Positions 48,712 to 58,097 of a DNA stretch of 64,000 nucleotides are shown one piece after another. A program made the translations under genes and the position numbers. The notes under the pieces were generated by a model. That model worked only from the letters and a program-made list of their open reading frames with translations. It did not search any database and was not told the DNA's origin. This DNA is from Actinosynnema pretiosum. Lineage in GTDB: Bacteria; Actinomycetota; Actinomycetes; Mycobacteriales; Pseudonocardiaceae. Location: positions 363,061-427,060 of the forward strand of contig NZ_JAMTCF010000001.1 of the NCBI RefSeq assembly GCF_024171695.1. The letters are read 5' to 3'. How positions within the stretch are numbered: position 1 is the stretch's first letter; every line of letters starts with the position of its first letter.

Positions 48712-49296
48712 TCACCTCCGGGGCGCGAGCAGCGCGATCACCGCCTCCGCCGCCGGTTCGGCGAGCGTCTCCAGCCCCCGCCCCTCCTCCACCGCCGTCG
48801 CCATCAGCTCCCGCAGCCCGCCGATCAGGATCGTCGCCCACTGCTTGTCCACCGGCCGCAGCCCCGCCGCCCGCAGCTCCTCCGTGTCGCACAACCGCTG
48901 CACCATCACCACGAAGTGGTCGGTGACCTCCCGCTCCAGCGCCCGCGCGGCGGCCCCCAGCGACGGCAGGTCCCTGATCCAGCTCAGCGTCAGCTCCGGC
49001 GTGGCCCCTGCGGCGTCCAGCCACGCCCCCACCGCCTGCCCGACCTGCTCCTCCCACGGCGCGCGCGGGTCGACCGCCTCGGTGATCCGCACGATGATCC
49101 GCTGGTTGGCCTCGGCGAGCAGCCGCGCGTAGCAGGCCTCCTTGTCGGCGAAGTGCTCGTAGAAGGTCCGCCGCGAGGTCCGCGCCCGCCGCACGACGTC
49201 GGCGACCGTGGTCCGCCGGTACCCGTCCTCGGCGATGCCCTCCGCCAGCGCCCGCAGCAGCCTGCTCCGGAACCCCGCCGCGCCGGTGCTCGTCAC
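48712..49296 (-). CDS. TetR-family transcriptional regulator
   Basis: A 194-residue repressor: N-terminal HTH with YRRTTVADVVRRARTSRRTFYEHFADKE split over two helices, then a variable ligand domain. Divergent from the monooxygenase at 49439, with a 16-bp palindrome between. Start GTG 49296 near an AGGAG. Confidence 0.9.
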   Translation of the reverse strand: MTSTGAAGFRSRLLRALAEGIAEDGYRRTTVADVVRRARTSRRTFYEHFADKEACYARLLAEANQRIIVRITEAVDPRAPWEEQVGQAVGAWLDAAGATPELTLSWIRDLPSLGAAARALEREVTDHFVVMVQRLCDTEELRAAGLRPVDKQWATILIGGLRELMATAVEEGRGLETLAEPAAEAVIALLAPRR

Positions 49297-49362
49297 GCTC
49301 CTGACGTTATCGGGCGCGGGCGGGCCGCCGCGCCACGGCCTGCCCGCCCGCAGTCGCGACCT

Positions 49363-49378
49363 TGTGGTCCGGACCACA
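49363..49378. promoter_or_regulatory. TetR-type operator candidate
   Basis: TGTGGTCCGGACCACA is a perfect 16-bp palindrome between the TetR and monooxygenase genes. A second dyad, GGTAC-N6-GTACC (49421-49436), lies immediately before the monooxygenase ribosome site. Confidence 0.75.
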
Positions 49379-49438
49379 CCGCGCGTAACGTCCGCAGCGG
49401 GGTACGCAGGTGTACCAAGCCACCGAGGAGGCCCTTGC

Positions 49439-50872
49439 GTGAGCGAGCACGTGGACGTCCTGATCGTGGGCGCGGGCATCTCCGGGATCAGCGCGGCGCA
49501 CCACGTGCTGCGCGCCTTCCCGAACCGCTCGTGCGCGGTGCTGGAGGCCAGGGACTCCCCCGGCGGCACCTGGGACCTGTTCCGCTACCCCGGCGTCCGC
49601 TCGGACTCGGACATGCACACCCTCGGCTACCGCTTCCGCCCGTGGTCGCTGCCCGAGTCGATCGCGCCGGGCGGGGCGATCCTGGACTACCTCAAGGACA
49701 CCGCCGCGCGCTCCGGCGTCACGGACCGGATCCGCTTGCGGCACAAGGTCTCCCGCGCCGAGTGGTCGAGCGCGGACAACCGCTGGGTGGTGCACGCCGA
49801 GCACGACGGCGAACCGGTCGTGCTCACCTGCGACTTCCTGCACCTGTGCGCGGGCTACTACCGCTACGACCGGGGCCACCGGCCGGACTTCCCCGGCCTG
49901 GCCGACTTCGGCGGCGCCGTGGTGCACCCGCAGCTGTGGCCGGACGACCTGGACTGCGCGGGCAAGCGCGTGGTGGTGATCGGCAGCGGGGCCACCGCGA
50001 TCACCCTGGTCCCCGCGCTGGCCCCGGAAGCCGGGCACGTCACGATGCTCCAGCGCTCCCCCGGCTACGTCGCGTCGCTGCCGAACGACGACCGGCTCGC
50101 ACGCGCCCTGCGCCGGGTGGGCGCGCACGGGCTGGTGCGGTGGCGCAACATCGCGCTCAGCTCCGGCCTGTACCACCTGAGCAGGCGCGCCCCGAAGCTG
50201 GTGAAGCGGTTGCTGCTCAAGGACGTCGCCCGCAGGCTGCCCGCGAACTACCCGGTGCGCGAGCACTTCTCGCCGCGCTACGACCCGTGGGACCAGCGGT
50301 TGTGCGTCGCCCCGGACGGCGACCTGTTCACCGCGATCAGCAGCGGCCGGGCGTCGGTGGTGACGGACCGGATCACCCGCTTCACCCGCACCGGCGTCGA
50401 GCTGGAGTCGGGCCGGGAGCTGCCCGCCGACGTGGTGGTGACGGCGACCGGCCTGACCCTGCTGCCGCTGGGCGGGATCGACCTGGTGGTGGACGGCGAG
50501 CCGGTGAGCCTGCCGGACAAGCTGGTGTACCGGGGCACGATGCTCAGCGACGTGCCGAACCTGGTGTTCACGGTCGGCTACACGAACGCCTCGTGGACGC
50601 TCAAGGCCGACCTGGTCAGCGAGTTCCTGGTGCGGGTGCTGCGGCACATGGCCGAGCACGGCCACCGCAGGTGCGCGCCGCACACCGACAACCCGGCGAT
50701 GCCGACCCGCCCGCTGCTGGACTTCTCCGCCGGGTACGTGCTGCGCTCGGTGCACGAGTTCCCGAGGGCGGGCGCGGAGGGGCCGTGGAAGCCGGTGAAG
50801 GGCTACCTGCCGGACATCGTGTCGCTGCGGCACCGCCCGGTGGCGGACGGCGTGCTGGCGTTCGGCTCCTGA
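49439..50872 (+). CDS. Flavin monooxygenase, Baeyer-Villiger type
   Basis: A 477-residue FAD/NADPH monooxygenase. FAD motif GAGISGISAA (about 11-20), then FGGAVVHPQLWP, which fits the Baeyer-Villiger fingerprint F-x-G-x-x-x-H-x-x-x-W-P, then NADPH motif VVVIGSGATAI. Inserts oxygen beside a ketone or oxidises a heteroatom in an unknown substrate. GTG start behind GAGGAGG. Probably induced by a ligand of the divergent TetR protein. Related to mycobacterial EthA-like enzymes. Confidence 0.92.
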   Translation: MSEHVDVLIVGAGISGISAAHHVLRAFPNRSCAVLEARDSPGGTWDLFRYPGVRSDSDMHTLGYRFRPWSLPESIAPGGAILDYLKDTAARSGVTDRIRLRHKVSRAEWSSADNRWVVHAEHDGEPVVLTCDFLHLCAGYYRYDRGHRPDFPGLADFGGAVVHPQLWPDDLDCAGKRVVVIGSGATAITLVPALAPEAGHVTMLQRSPGYVASLPNDDRLARALRRVGAHGLVRWRNIALSSGLYHLSRRAPKLVKRLLLKDVARRLPANYPVREHFSPRYDPWDQRLCVAPDGDLFTAISSGRASVVTDRITRFTRTGVELESGRELPADVVVTATGLTLLPLGGIDLVVDGEPVSLPDKLVYRGTMLSDVPNLVFTVGYTNASWTLKADLVSEFLVRVLRHMAEHGHRRCAPHTDNPAMPTRPLLDFSAGYVLRSVHEFPRAGAEGPWKPVKGYLPDIVSLRHRPVADGVLAFGS

Positions 50873-50879
50873 GCAGTCC

Positions 50880-50970
50880 CAAGCCCCCGGTCCGTCTCAA
50901 GTCCTTGAGCCACCCCAAGCCCCCGGTCCGCCCCAAGTCCCCGGTCCGCCTCAAATCCTTGAGCCGCCTC
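50880..50970. repeat. Degenerate tandem repeats after the monooxygenase
   Basis: Units of the form CCCCGGTCCGCC(T)CAAGTCC recur, including two dyads CTCAAGTCCTTGAG (50896-50909) and CTCAAATCCTTGAG (50950-50963) that could act as weak terminators between convergent genes. Confidence 0.7.
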
Positions 50971-50974
50971 AGGT

Positions 50975-53668
50975 TCAGGTTCCGGCGACCCCGGCGTCCC
51001 GCAGCGCGGCCCACACCCGGTCGCGGCGCAGCGGGAGCCGGGTGAACCGGACCCCGGTGGCGTCCAGGACGGCGTTGGCCAGCGCGGGCGCGACCGGGTT
51101 GACCGGGCTCTCGCTCATCGACTTGGCCCCCAGCGGCCCGTACGCGTCCCCGTTGTCGCTGAACCACACCTCGGTGCGGGGCACGTCCGCGAACGTCGGC
51201 ACCCGGTACCGCCGGAGCACGTCCGTGCTCACCGCCCCGGCCGCGTCCAGCAGCACCTCCTCGAACAGCGCCGCCCCGAGCCCCTGCGCGACCCCGCCCT
51301 CGACCTGCCCCCGGCACTGCAGGGGGTTCACCACCCGACCGGCGTCGGCCGCGTGCACGCTGCGCAGCACCTCGATCTCCCCGGTCCCCGGATCGACGGC
51401 GACGGCGAACCACTGCGCGTTGAACGCGACCGACCGGGGCGTGCCCGCGAAGCTGCCCCGCCCCTCCAGCTCCACCCCGGCGGCGCGCGCTGCGGCGTGC
51501 ACCTCCTTGAGCGGCAAGGGTTTCCCGCCCACGAGCACCGCCTCCACCCCCAGCTCGCACGCCGAGACCCCGACCCCCGCGAGGGAGGCCGCGAACCCCA
51601 GCACCCGGTCGGCGAGCCGCTCGGCGGCGGCGAGCACGGCCTTGCCCGCGACGACCAGCCCGGTGGAGCCGAACGCCCCGGTGTCGTAGCCGACGGCGTC
51701 GGTGTCGGCCTGCCGCACGGAGATCCGGTCCACGACGGTGCCCAGCGCGTCGGCGGCGAGCTGCCGGTGCGCGGTGGTGGTGCCGTTGCCGAACTCGGCG
51801 GTGCCCACCGCGATCTCGTACCCGCCGTCGGGCCGCACCCGGACGGCGGCGTCGGCGTGGTGCCCGCGCGGCGGGGTGGTGGCGATCATCGACACGGCGC
51901 CGCCCTGCCCGACCAGCCACCCCGGCGGCGCGGCGGGCGCGGGTTCGGCGCGGGCCAGCCTGATCCGCTCCAGGCACTGGTCCAGCCCGTACCCGGCGAT
52001 GTGCAGGTCCTCCTCCTCGCCGAGCGCGGTGACCAGGACGTCACCGCCCCGCACCAGGTTCCGCTCCCGCACGTCCAGCGGGTCCAGCCCGAGCCGGTGC
52101 GCCACGTCGTCCACAACGGACTCCACGGCGAACGTCACCTGCCCGAGCCCGTACCCCCGGAACGCCCCGGACGGCACGGTGTTGGTGCGCACCGCCACGC
52201 CCTCCACCTTCTTGTTGGCGCACCGGTACACCGACACCGACTCGCTGCACCCGTGGAACAGCACCCCCGGCGCGTGGTTCCCGTACGCGCCGGTGTCGGA
52301 CACGACGTCCAGCCGCAGCGCGGTGAACGTCCCGTCGGCCCGCGCGCCGAGCCTGGCCCGCACGGTGAACGGGTGCCGCACGGTGGTCCCGGTGAACTGC
52401 TCGCCCCTGGTGTGCTCCAGCCGCACCGGTCGGCGTAGCTTCAGCGCGGCGAGCGCGACCACGTCCTCGACCAGCACCTCCTGCTTGCCGCCGAACCCGC
52501 CGCCGACCCGCCCGGCGTGCACCCGGACCGCGTCCTGCGGCAGGTCGAACAGGGCGCACAGCAGCCTGCGCGCCAGGAACGGGGTCTGTGTGCTGGAGCG
52601 CACCACGAGCCGGTCGTCCTCGAACCAGGCGACCGCGCCGTGCACCTCAACGCTGGCGTGCTGCACCCGCTGGGTGCGGAACTCCCGCTCGCACACCACG
52701 TCCGCCTCGGCGAACCCGGCCTCCACGTCGCCGACCTCGCCGGACAGCCGGGCCACGACGTTGCCGTCCGGGTGGGCGAGCGGCGCGCCGGGCGCGAGGG
52801 CGGCGTCGGGGTCGAGCACGGCGGGCAGCGGCTCGTACCCGACCACGACCAGGTCGCGCCCGGCCTCGGCGGCGGCCTCGGTCTCGGCGACCACGGCGGC
52901 CACCCGCTGGCCGGTGAAGCGCACCACGTCGTCCAGGACGCGGGTGTCGGCCGGGTCGTCCTCGACCAGCTCGTGCAGCGCGGTGGAGAAGCGGCGCGCG
53001 GGGGCGTCGTGGTGGGTGAGGACGGCGACCACGCCGGGAACGGCGAGCGCGGCGGCGGTGTCGATCGAGGTGATCCGGGCGTGCGCGTGCGGGGAGCGCA
53101 CGAGCTTGAGGTGCAGCGCGCCGGGGACGTCGACGTCGGCGGTGAACGCGGCCCGGCCGGTGACCACGTCGGGTCCGGCGGGCGCGCCGAGGCTGCTGCC
53201 GACGGCCGCGCCGGGCGGGGCGTCCTGGACGTTGCGCACGCCGCGCACGGCGTCCTCGATCGCCCGGTACCCGGTGCAGCGGCACAGGTTCCCCTTGAGC
53301 GAGCGCGGCAGGTCGGCCTCCTGCTCGGGGGTGAGCGCGGCGACGGTCATGATCATCCCGGCGGTGCAGAACCCGCACTGGAACCCCTGCGCGTCCAGGA
53401 ACCGCCGCTGCACCGGGTGCGGCTCGCCGTCCGGTCCGGCCAGCCCCTCCACGGTGGTGATCTCGGCGCCGTCCGCGCGCAGCGCCGGGTACAGGCAGCT
53501 GTGCACGGGCAGCCCGTCGACGTGCACCGTGCACGCGCCGCAGTCACCGGCGTCGCAGCCCTTCTTGACCCCGTGCCAGCCGAGTTCGCGCAGGTAGGTG
53601 CGCAGGCACTGGCCGGGGCGCGGCTCCCGCTCGGCGGGGTGGCCGTTGACGCTGGTGGAGAACCCCAT
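50975..53668 (-). CDS. Xanthine-dehydrogenase-family protein: [2Fe-2S] and molybdenum domains fused
   Basis: An 897-residue oxidase subunit. Residues 1-160 hold the two [2Fe-2S] centres (CDAGDCGACTVHVDG...C and CGFCTAGM...CRCTGY). From about 165 on comes the molybdopterin-binding part, with GRVGGGFGGKQEV and the C-terminal GAKSMSESPVNPVAPA, where Glu occupies the place of the catalytic Glu of 'GVGEPP'. Usually these are separate small and large chains; here they are one. Hydroxylates a purine or other N-heterocycle or aldehyde; substrate unknown. One-base stop/start overlap with the FAD-subunit gene upstream. Confidence 0.93.
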   Translation of the reverse strand: MGFSTSVNGHPAEREPRPGQCLRTYLRELGWHGVKKGCDAGDCGACTVHVDGLPVHSCLYPALRADGAEITTVEGLAGPDGEPHPVQRRFLDAQGFQCGFCTAGMIMTVAALTPEQEADLPRSLKGNLCRCTGYRAIEDAVRGVRNVQDAPPGAAVGSSLGAPAGPDVVTGRAAFTADVDVPGALHLKLVRSPHAHARITSIDTAAALAVPGVVAVLTHHDAPARRFSTALHELVEDDPADTRVLDDVVRFTGQRVAAVVAETEAAAEAGRDLVVVGYEPLPAVLDPDAALAPGAPLAHPDGNVVARLSGEVGDVEAGFAEADVVCEREFRTQRVQHASVEVHGAVAWFEDDRLVVRSSTQTPFLARRLLCALFDLPQDAVRVHAGRVGGGFGGKQEVLVEDVVALAALKLRRPVRLEHTRGEQFTGTTVRHPFTVRARLGARADGTFTALRLDVVSDTGAYGNHAPGVLFHGCSESVSVYRCANKKVEGVAVRTNTVPSGAFRGYGLGQVTFAVESVVDDVAHRLGLDPLDVRERNLVRGGDVLVTALGEEEDLHIAGYGLDQCLERIRLARAEPAPAAPPGWLVGQGGAVSMIATTPPRGHHADAAVRVRPDGGYEIAVGTAEFGNGTTTAHRQLAADALGTVVDRISVRQADTDAVGYDTGAFGSTGLVVAGKAVLAAAERLADRVLGFAASLAGVGVSACELGVEAVLVGGKPLPLKEVHAAARAAGVELEGRGSFAGTPRSVAFNAQWFAVAVDPGTGEIEVLRSVHAADAGRVVNPLQCRGQVEGGVAQGLGAALFEEVLLDAAGAVSTDVLRRYRVPTFADVPRTEVWFSDNGDAYGPLGAKSMSESPVNPVAPALANAVLDATGVRFTRLPLRRDRVWAALRDAGVAGT

Positions 53669-54456
53669 CACTCGCCCCCCAGCTCGCGGCGGACCTGCTC
53701 GGCGAGCCGCCCGGTGAGGTGCCGCCGCCAGGCGGGGTCGCCGTGGACGTCGTCCACCCACTCGGGGACACCCGCGACCAGGGCCGCGACCTCGTCCGCC
53801 CCCGGCACGCCGGGGAAGTCCAGGACCACCGGCGCGGGCACGGAGGCGGTGAGCGCGAGCCGGAACCGGTCGCCGTCCAGCACCCCGACGACCAGCGCGG
53901 CGGACCGCCCGTGCGCGTGCAGGGAGAACTGCCGGAACGCGGTCCTGGCGCGCAGCGCGGAAGCGGAGATCGTGATCGACCGCAGGTAGCTGCCGCGCCC
54001 CAACCGGGTGACACCGGGGGCGACGACGAACCCGTCGGCCACGAGCCGCTCCCCGCCGTCCGGCAGGACGACCCGGCACACCCCGCCGAGGGCGGCGGTC
54101 AGCGCGATCACCGGCCCGGCGGGCAGCGCGGCGCACAGGTTCCCGCCGACGGTGGCGGCGTTCCAGATCTTGAACGAGGCCAGGAACGCCCGGCAGCACT
54201 GCTCGACCAGCGGAACGCCGCGCTCCCGCCCCCAGTCGACGAGCTGCGCGATGGTGCAGGTGGCGGCGATCTCGACCCCGCCGTCCGCCAGTTCGGTGAC
54301 GGGCGCCCAGCCGAACCGCGTCAGGTCGACCAGCCGCCGGGGCCGCAGCGCGGGCTCCCCGAACACGACCGTCCCACCCGCGAGCCACACGTCCCCGTCG
54401 CGCCACTCCCCCACCTCACGCGGGTCGCACACCTCGACCACGCCGCTCAGGTCCAC
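53668..54456 (-). CDS. FAD-binding subunit of the molybdenum hydroxylase
   Basis: A 262-residue CoxM/XdhB-type flavin subunit. FAD motifs VWLAGGTVVFGEP near the start and NAATVGGNLCAALPAGP mid-protein, and a C-terminal CO-dehydrogenase-flavoprotein-like domain. GTG start behind GAGGAGG. Forms a two-gene operon with the fused subunit. No XdhC or other maturation gene is next to it. Confidence 0.92.
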   Translation of the reverse strand: MDLSGVVEVCDPREVGEWRDGDVWLAGGTVVFGEPALRPRRLVDLTRFGWAPVTELADGGVEIAATCTIAQLVDWGRERGVPLVEQCCRAFLASFKIWNAATVGGNLCAALPAGPVIALTAALGGVCRVVLPDGGERLVADGFVVAPGVTRLGRGSYLRSITISASALRARTAFRQFSLHAHGRSAALVVGVLDGDRFRLALTASVPAPVVLDFPGVPGADEVAALVAGVPEWVDDVHGDPAWRRHLTGRLAEQVRRELGGE

Positions 54457-54918
54457 GCCCCCTCCTCACCCCGACAGGTGCACCGGTCTACCCGCCGCAG
54501 GTTGCGCGGGGGAACGCGGACCCCGCAGCAGCGCGGGAGACCACCCGGAAGGGCTAACCGGGGCAGCGGTCTTCCGAAGCGACCCGACAGCCACCGGACC
54601 GACGGCAAGACCCGCCCACCGCCCAGGACCCGCCACCCACCCACAGCTACCGCCCACCGCCAGCCGACCACCAGCCGCCACCCACATCCAGTCGCCCGCC
54701 GCTCGCATCCAGCCGCCGTCAGCGAGCCGCGCCCGGTCACCCCGCCGCCCGCCAGCCGCCCCCGATCACCCCGCCGCCAGCACCCGCCCGCTCCCCGCCC
54801 CCCGCTCCCCCTCCCGCAGCGGCACGCCGACCCCCGGAGCCCTTCCCCCTGCCCTATTCCCACCTCCCCCCACTCGTGCGGTTTCCCACACCCCGGCGAT
54901 TCGGCGCGTCCCCGAGGG
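54457..54918. other. Non-coding gap
   Basis: No gene supported. The strand is C-rich with CCACCGCC-type short repeats (54640-54860); frames through it give only Pro/Arg/Ser-rich strings. Confidence 0.5.
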
Positions 54919-54943
54919 GTAACAGTGTTTGAGTAACAGTGTT
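54919..54943. repeat. 11-bp direct repeat before the oxidoreductase gene
   Basis: GTAACAGTGTT at 54919-54929 and 54933-54943, 14 bases centre to centre, about 32 bases before the ATG at 54975. Probably a regulator binding site or part of the promoter. Confidence 0.65.
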
Positions 54944-54974
54944 GTCAATCGTTCGACCGAAAGAGGGGCAAGGC

Positions 54975-55943
54975 ATGAAGGCGGCGGTGTACTACGAGAA
55001 CGGCGGTCCCGAGGTCCTGCGCTACGAGGACGTCCCCGACCCCCAGCCGGGGCCGGGCGAGGTGCTGCTGCGCGTGGCCGCCGTCGGGGTCCAGGGCGGT
55101 GACCTGCTGCACCGGCAGCTCGCCCCGCTCAAGTCGACCCCGCACGTGGTCGGCTACCAGGCGTCGGGCACCGTCGTCGCGCTCGGCGAGGGCGTGACCT
55201 CGCTGGCCGAGGGCGACCGGGTCGTGGCGTTCATGCAGTCCGGCTCGCACGCGGAGCTGGCCGTGGCCCAGGCGGGCAACGCCTACCGCGTCCCCGAGAA
55301 CCTGGACCTCAAGCTCGCGGCGGGCATCCCGGTCGAGTTCGGCACCGCCGACGACTGCCTGTTCGAGTTCGGCGGGCTCCAGGCGGGCGAGACCGTGCTG
55401 ATCCAGGCCGCCGCGGGCGGCGTCGGGCTCGCGGCCGTGCAACTGGCCAAGGCCGCGGGCGCCACGGTCATCGGCACCGCCTCGCAGCCGGACAAGCTGG
55501 AGCGCCTGGCGCAGTACGGCCTCGACCACGCGATCAACTACCGCACCGAGGACGTCGTCACCAGGGTCATGGAGCTGACCGGCGGCCGGGGCGTCGACGT
55601 CGTCGTCGACCCGGTGGGCGGGCGCACCCTGGAGGGCAGCGTCGCGGCGCTGGCCTACCGGGGCCGCATCAGCTGGGTCGGCCAGGCCGGTCGGGACGCG
55701 CAGCCGCCGAACATCGGCCCGCTGATGTTCAAGAACGCCTCGATCAACGGCGTGTACTTCGGCGGCGAGATGGCGCACAACCCGGCGCGCACCCGCCCGC
55801 TGGTCGAGCGGCTCATCGCGCGGGTCGCCTCGGGCGAGCTGACCGTGGTGCTGGACAAGGAGTTCCCGCTGTCCGAGGCCGGTGACGCGCACCGCCACAT
55901 CGAGGGCCGCACCGCCTTCGGCCGGGTCCTGCTGCTCCCCTGA
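54975..55943 (+). CDS. Quinone oxidoreductase-like medium-chain dehydrogenase
   Basis: A 322-residue NADPH-dependent reductase of the QOR branch. GroES-like N-domain beginning MKAAVYYENGGPEVLRYEDV, nucleotide motif VLIQAAAGGVGLAAVQLAKA and GVDVVVDPVGG. The zinc-ligand cysteines of alcohol dehydrogenases are absent. Probably protects against quinones or enones. GAGGGGCAAGG before ATG; single-gene unit with a downstream terminator. Confidence 0.93.
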   Translation: MKAAVYYENGGPEVLRYEDVPDPQPGPGEVLLRVAAVGVQGGDLLHRQLAPLKSTPHVVGYQASGTVVALGEGVTSLAEGDRVVAFMQSGSHAELAVAQAGNAYRVPENLDLKLAAGIPVEFGTADDCLFEFGGLQAGETVLIQAAAGGVGLAAVQLAKAAGATVIGTASQPDKLERLAQYGLDHAINYRTEDVVTRVMELTGGRGVDVVVDPVGGRTLEGSVAALAYRGRISWVGQAGRDAQPPNIGPLMFKNASINGVYFGGEMAHNPARTRPLVERLIARVASGELTVVLDKEFPLSEAGDAHRHIEGRTAFGRVLLLP

Positions 55944-55998
55944 CCCCGGAAGGGTGACCCCGGAAGGCTGAACCTGGGACGACCGACCCCGGACAGCC

Positions 55999-56045
55999 GG
56001 GAGCCCCCGGCGCCTGCGCGGCGACGGGGGCTCCCGACGGGGCTC
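55999..56045. terminator. Bidirectional hairpin terminator
   Basis: An 11-bp stem GGGAGCCCCCG / CGGGGGCTCCC with an inner GC hairpin, between the oxidoreductase and the convergent small gene. Confidence 0.82.
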
Positions 56046-56265
56046 ACTTGGTGGTGCGCTCCAGCTCCGCCAGCGCGGAGGCGAACGCGAAGTACTTGTT
56101 GGTCCCCAGGTCCCGGACCGTCTTGATGCCGAGGGCGGCCAGCTTCTCGCCCGCCGCCTCGCTGACCCCGGCCAGCGCCGCGACCGGCGAGTCGAGGATC
56201 TCGGTCAGGCCCAGCTGCTCGTACGCCTTGTCGAGCTGCTTGTCCAGGTCCAAGGAGAAAGCCAC
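56044..56265 (-). CDS. Small helix-hairpin-helix protein
   Basis: A 73-residue protein. A first helix (LDKQLDKAYEQLG) is followed by SPVAALAGVSEAAGEKLAALGI and KTVRDLGTNKYFAFASAL, the pattern of a helix-hairpin-helix repeat. GTG 56265 was chosen as start; an upstream ATG (56304) lacks a ribosome site. May bind DNA or a protein partner; function unknown. Confidence 0.7.
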   Translation of the reverse strand: MAFSLDLDKQLDKAYEQLGLTEILDSPVAALAGVSEAAGEKLAALGIKTVRDLGTNKYFAFASALAELERTTK

Positions 56266-56359
56266 CGCACGTCCCCGTTCGCAGAGTTGTCGATCTTGAC
56301 ACACTCACCGTATCGGGCGATAACTCCGGTTTGCCCGCACCAGTGCGGACATCACTCGA

Positions 56360-57637
56360 TCAGCCCAGTGACTTTACTCTGCGCAACCGGACCGACGTGA
56401 TGGCCCGCCGCTCGACAGCCAGGACCTCCACGCCCCACCCGGACACCTCGGCCCGTTCACCCGCCCGTTCGGGGATGTGCCCGAGCACGGTCAGCAACAA
56501 GCCCGCCACGGTCGTGTAGTCACCCTCCGGGGCGCCGGGCAGCTCCACGCCGAGGTCGACCAGGTCGTGCACCGGGAACGAGCCGGGCAGCACCAGCGCC
56601 CCGTCGTCCTCGCGCCGCACGGCCATCACGTCGCGGTCGGTCTCGTCGTAGATCTCGCCGACGATCTCCTCCAGCAGGTCCTCCAGCGTGACGATGCCGT
56701 CGACCGCGCCGTGCTCGTCCACGACCAGCGCGAACTGCTCGTGGTCGGTCTTGAACCGGCGCAGCGCGTCGGACACCCGCAGCGAGTCGGGGAACACCAC
56801 GGCCGCCCGCACCAGCTCGGCCAGCGGGGTGGTGTCGGACAGCAGGTCGCGCAGGTGCACGACCCCGACCAGGTCGTCCAGGTGACCGCCGCGCGCGACC
56901 GGGGCCCTGGAGTGGCCGGACGCGGCGAGCTTGCCGCGGGCGGACGGCACGTCGAGCGCCGCGTCGAGCACGACGACGTTGCGCCGGGGCACGAACACCT
57001 CGCGCAGCCGACGCTCGTGGATCTCCAGCGCGCCGTTGATGATCATGCGCTGCTCGCCGTTGAGCCCGCGCTGCGCGGACACCAGCTCGCGCAGCTCCTC
57101 GGGTGACATCTCCTCCGCGTCGGTCTCGGCCTTGCCGCCGAACACCCGCACCACGGCGTTGGTCGAGGTGCTCAGCAGCCAGATGACCGGGCGGGACACG
57201 GTCGAGAGCAGGTGCAGCGGCTTGGCCACGAGCAGTGCCCAGCGCAGCGCGTACTGCATGGCCAGCCGCTTGGGGGCCAGCTCGCCGAACACCAGGGTCA
57301 CGAACGTCAGCACGATCGTGACCAGCGCGACGGCGACGGCGTCGGCCGCACCGCCCAGGAAGGACAGCAGCGGCACCAGCGGAGCGGCGAGCGAGACCGC
57401 CGCCGTGGCCGAGGCGAGGAAGCCCGCCAGGGTGATGCCGATCTGGATGGTCGCCAGGAAGCGGTTGGGGTCTCGGGCCAACCGCACGAGTGTCCGACCA
57501 GCCGACCCGCCCTCGCGCTCCAGCGCCCTGAGCTGCCCCTCCCGCAGCGAGATGAGCGCCATCTCGCTGCCCGCGAACAGCGCGTTGAAGAGCAGCAGCA
57601 CCACGACCAGCGCGATGTTGAACCCGTACCCGTCCAC
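56360..57637 (-). CDS. Hemolysin C/CorC-family membrane protein with CBS domains
   Basis: A 425-residue protein: DUF21/CNNM transmembrane domain with four helices (1-190; GSEMALISLREGQLRAL and GELAPKRLAMQYAL), a CBS pair (about 205-325; FVPRRNVVVLDA and VDEHGAVDGIVTLEDLLEE) and a C-terminal CorC/HlyC domain. Such proteins take part in magnesium or cobalt efflux. GTG 57637 start behind GAGGTTTGGGG; the leader contains an imperfect inverted repeat. Confidence 0.92.
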   Translation of the reverse strand: MDGYGFNIALVVVLLLFNALFAGSEMALISLREGQLRALEREGGSAGRTLVRLARDPNRFLATIQIGITLAGFLASATAAVSLAAPLVPLLSFLGGAADAVAVALVTIVLTFVTLVFGELAPKRLAMQYALRWALLVAKPLHLLSTVSRPVIWLLSTSTNAVVRVFGGKAETDAEEMSPEELRELVSAQRGLNGEQRMIINGALEIHERRLREVFVPRRNVVVLDAALDVPSARGKLAASGHSRAPVARGGHLDDLVGVVHLRDLLSDTTPLAELVRAAVVFPDSLRVSDALRRFKTDHEQFALVVDEHGAVDGIVTLEDLLEEIVGEIYDETDRDVMAVRREDDGALVLPGSFPVHDLVDLGVELPGAPEGDYTTVAGLLLTVLGHIPERAGERAEVSGWGVEVLAVERRAITSVRLRRVKSLG

Positions 57638-58085
57638 CAGACCCCAAACCTCTCGAAGCGGAATAACGGGGAAACTACCGGCAGTAGCCAATAGTTCCCC
57701 AAGGGTGCACGGACGCAGCCGCGCGCGCGTCGCGAGCGCCCCCCCGCGCGCCCACCGCGCACCCCCGGCGCGCGCCCCGAATGACCACGCGCGGTAACCG
57801 GGCGACCGCGCCGGGCATTCCCGCCGGACCCCACCCCTACATTCCTCCGGGGACGCCCCCCGATTCCTGACGCGGACCGGCCCCGTTCCGGGCAATCGAT
57901 CATGAAATCGGTCCGTGATATCGCCGCGCGCACCCCCGCCATTTCCTGACGGCGACAGCGCGCGGACCTGCGCGGGAACCGGAACGCGCACCCCCTCATT
58001 CAACAACCGGTGATCAGACGATCACCCGGAGGAGTCACCCGTAAACCCGGAAAAGCGGAATCGGGTGATCGCGCGGGAAAATGGG
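57638..58085. other. Divergent intergenic region
   Basis: No gene. GGGGAAACTA (57668-57677) and TAGTTCCCC (57692-57700) form a bulged hairpin in the corC leader, possibly a metal-related leader structure, though it matches no riboswitch I know. The remainder shows nothing recognisable. Confidence 0.45.
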
Positions 58086-58091
58086 TAGGTT
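58086..58091 (+). promoter_or_regulatory. -10 element of a leaderless two-component transcript
   Basis: TAGGTT ends six bases before the GTG at 58098, consistent with a leaderless mRNA. Confidence 0.5.
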
Positions 58092-58097
58092 GTCCCG

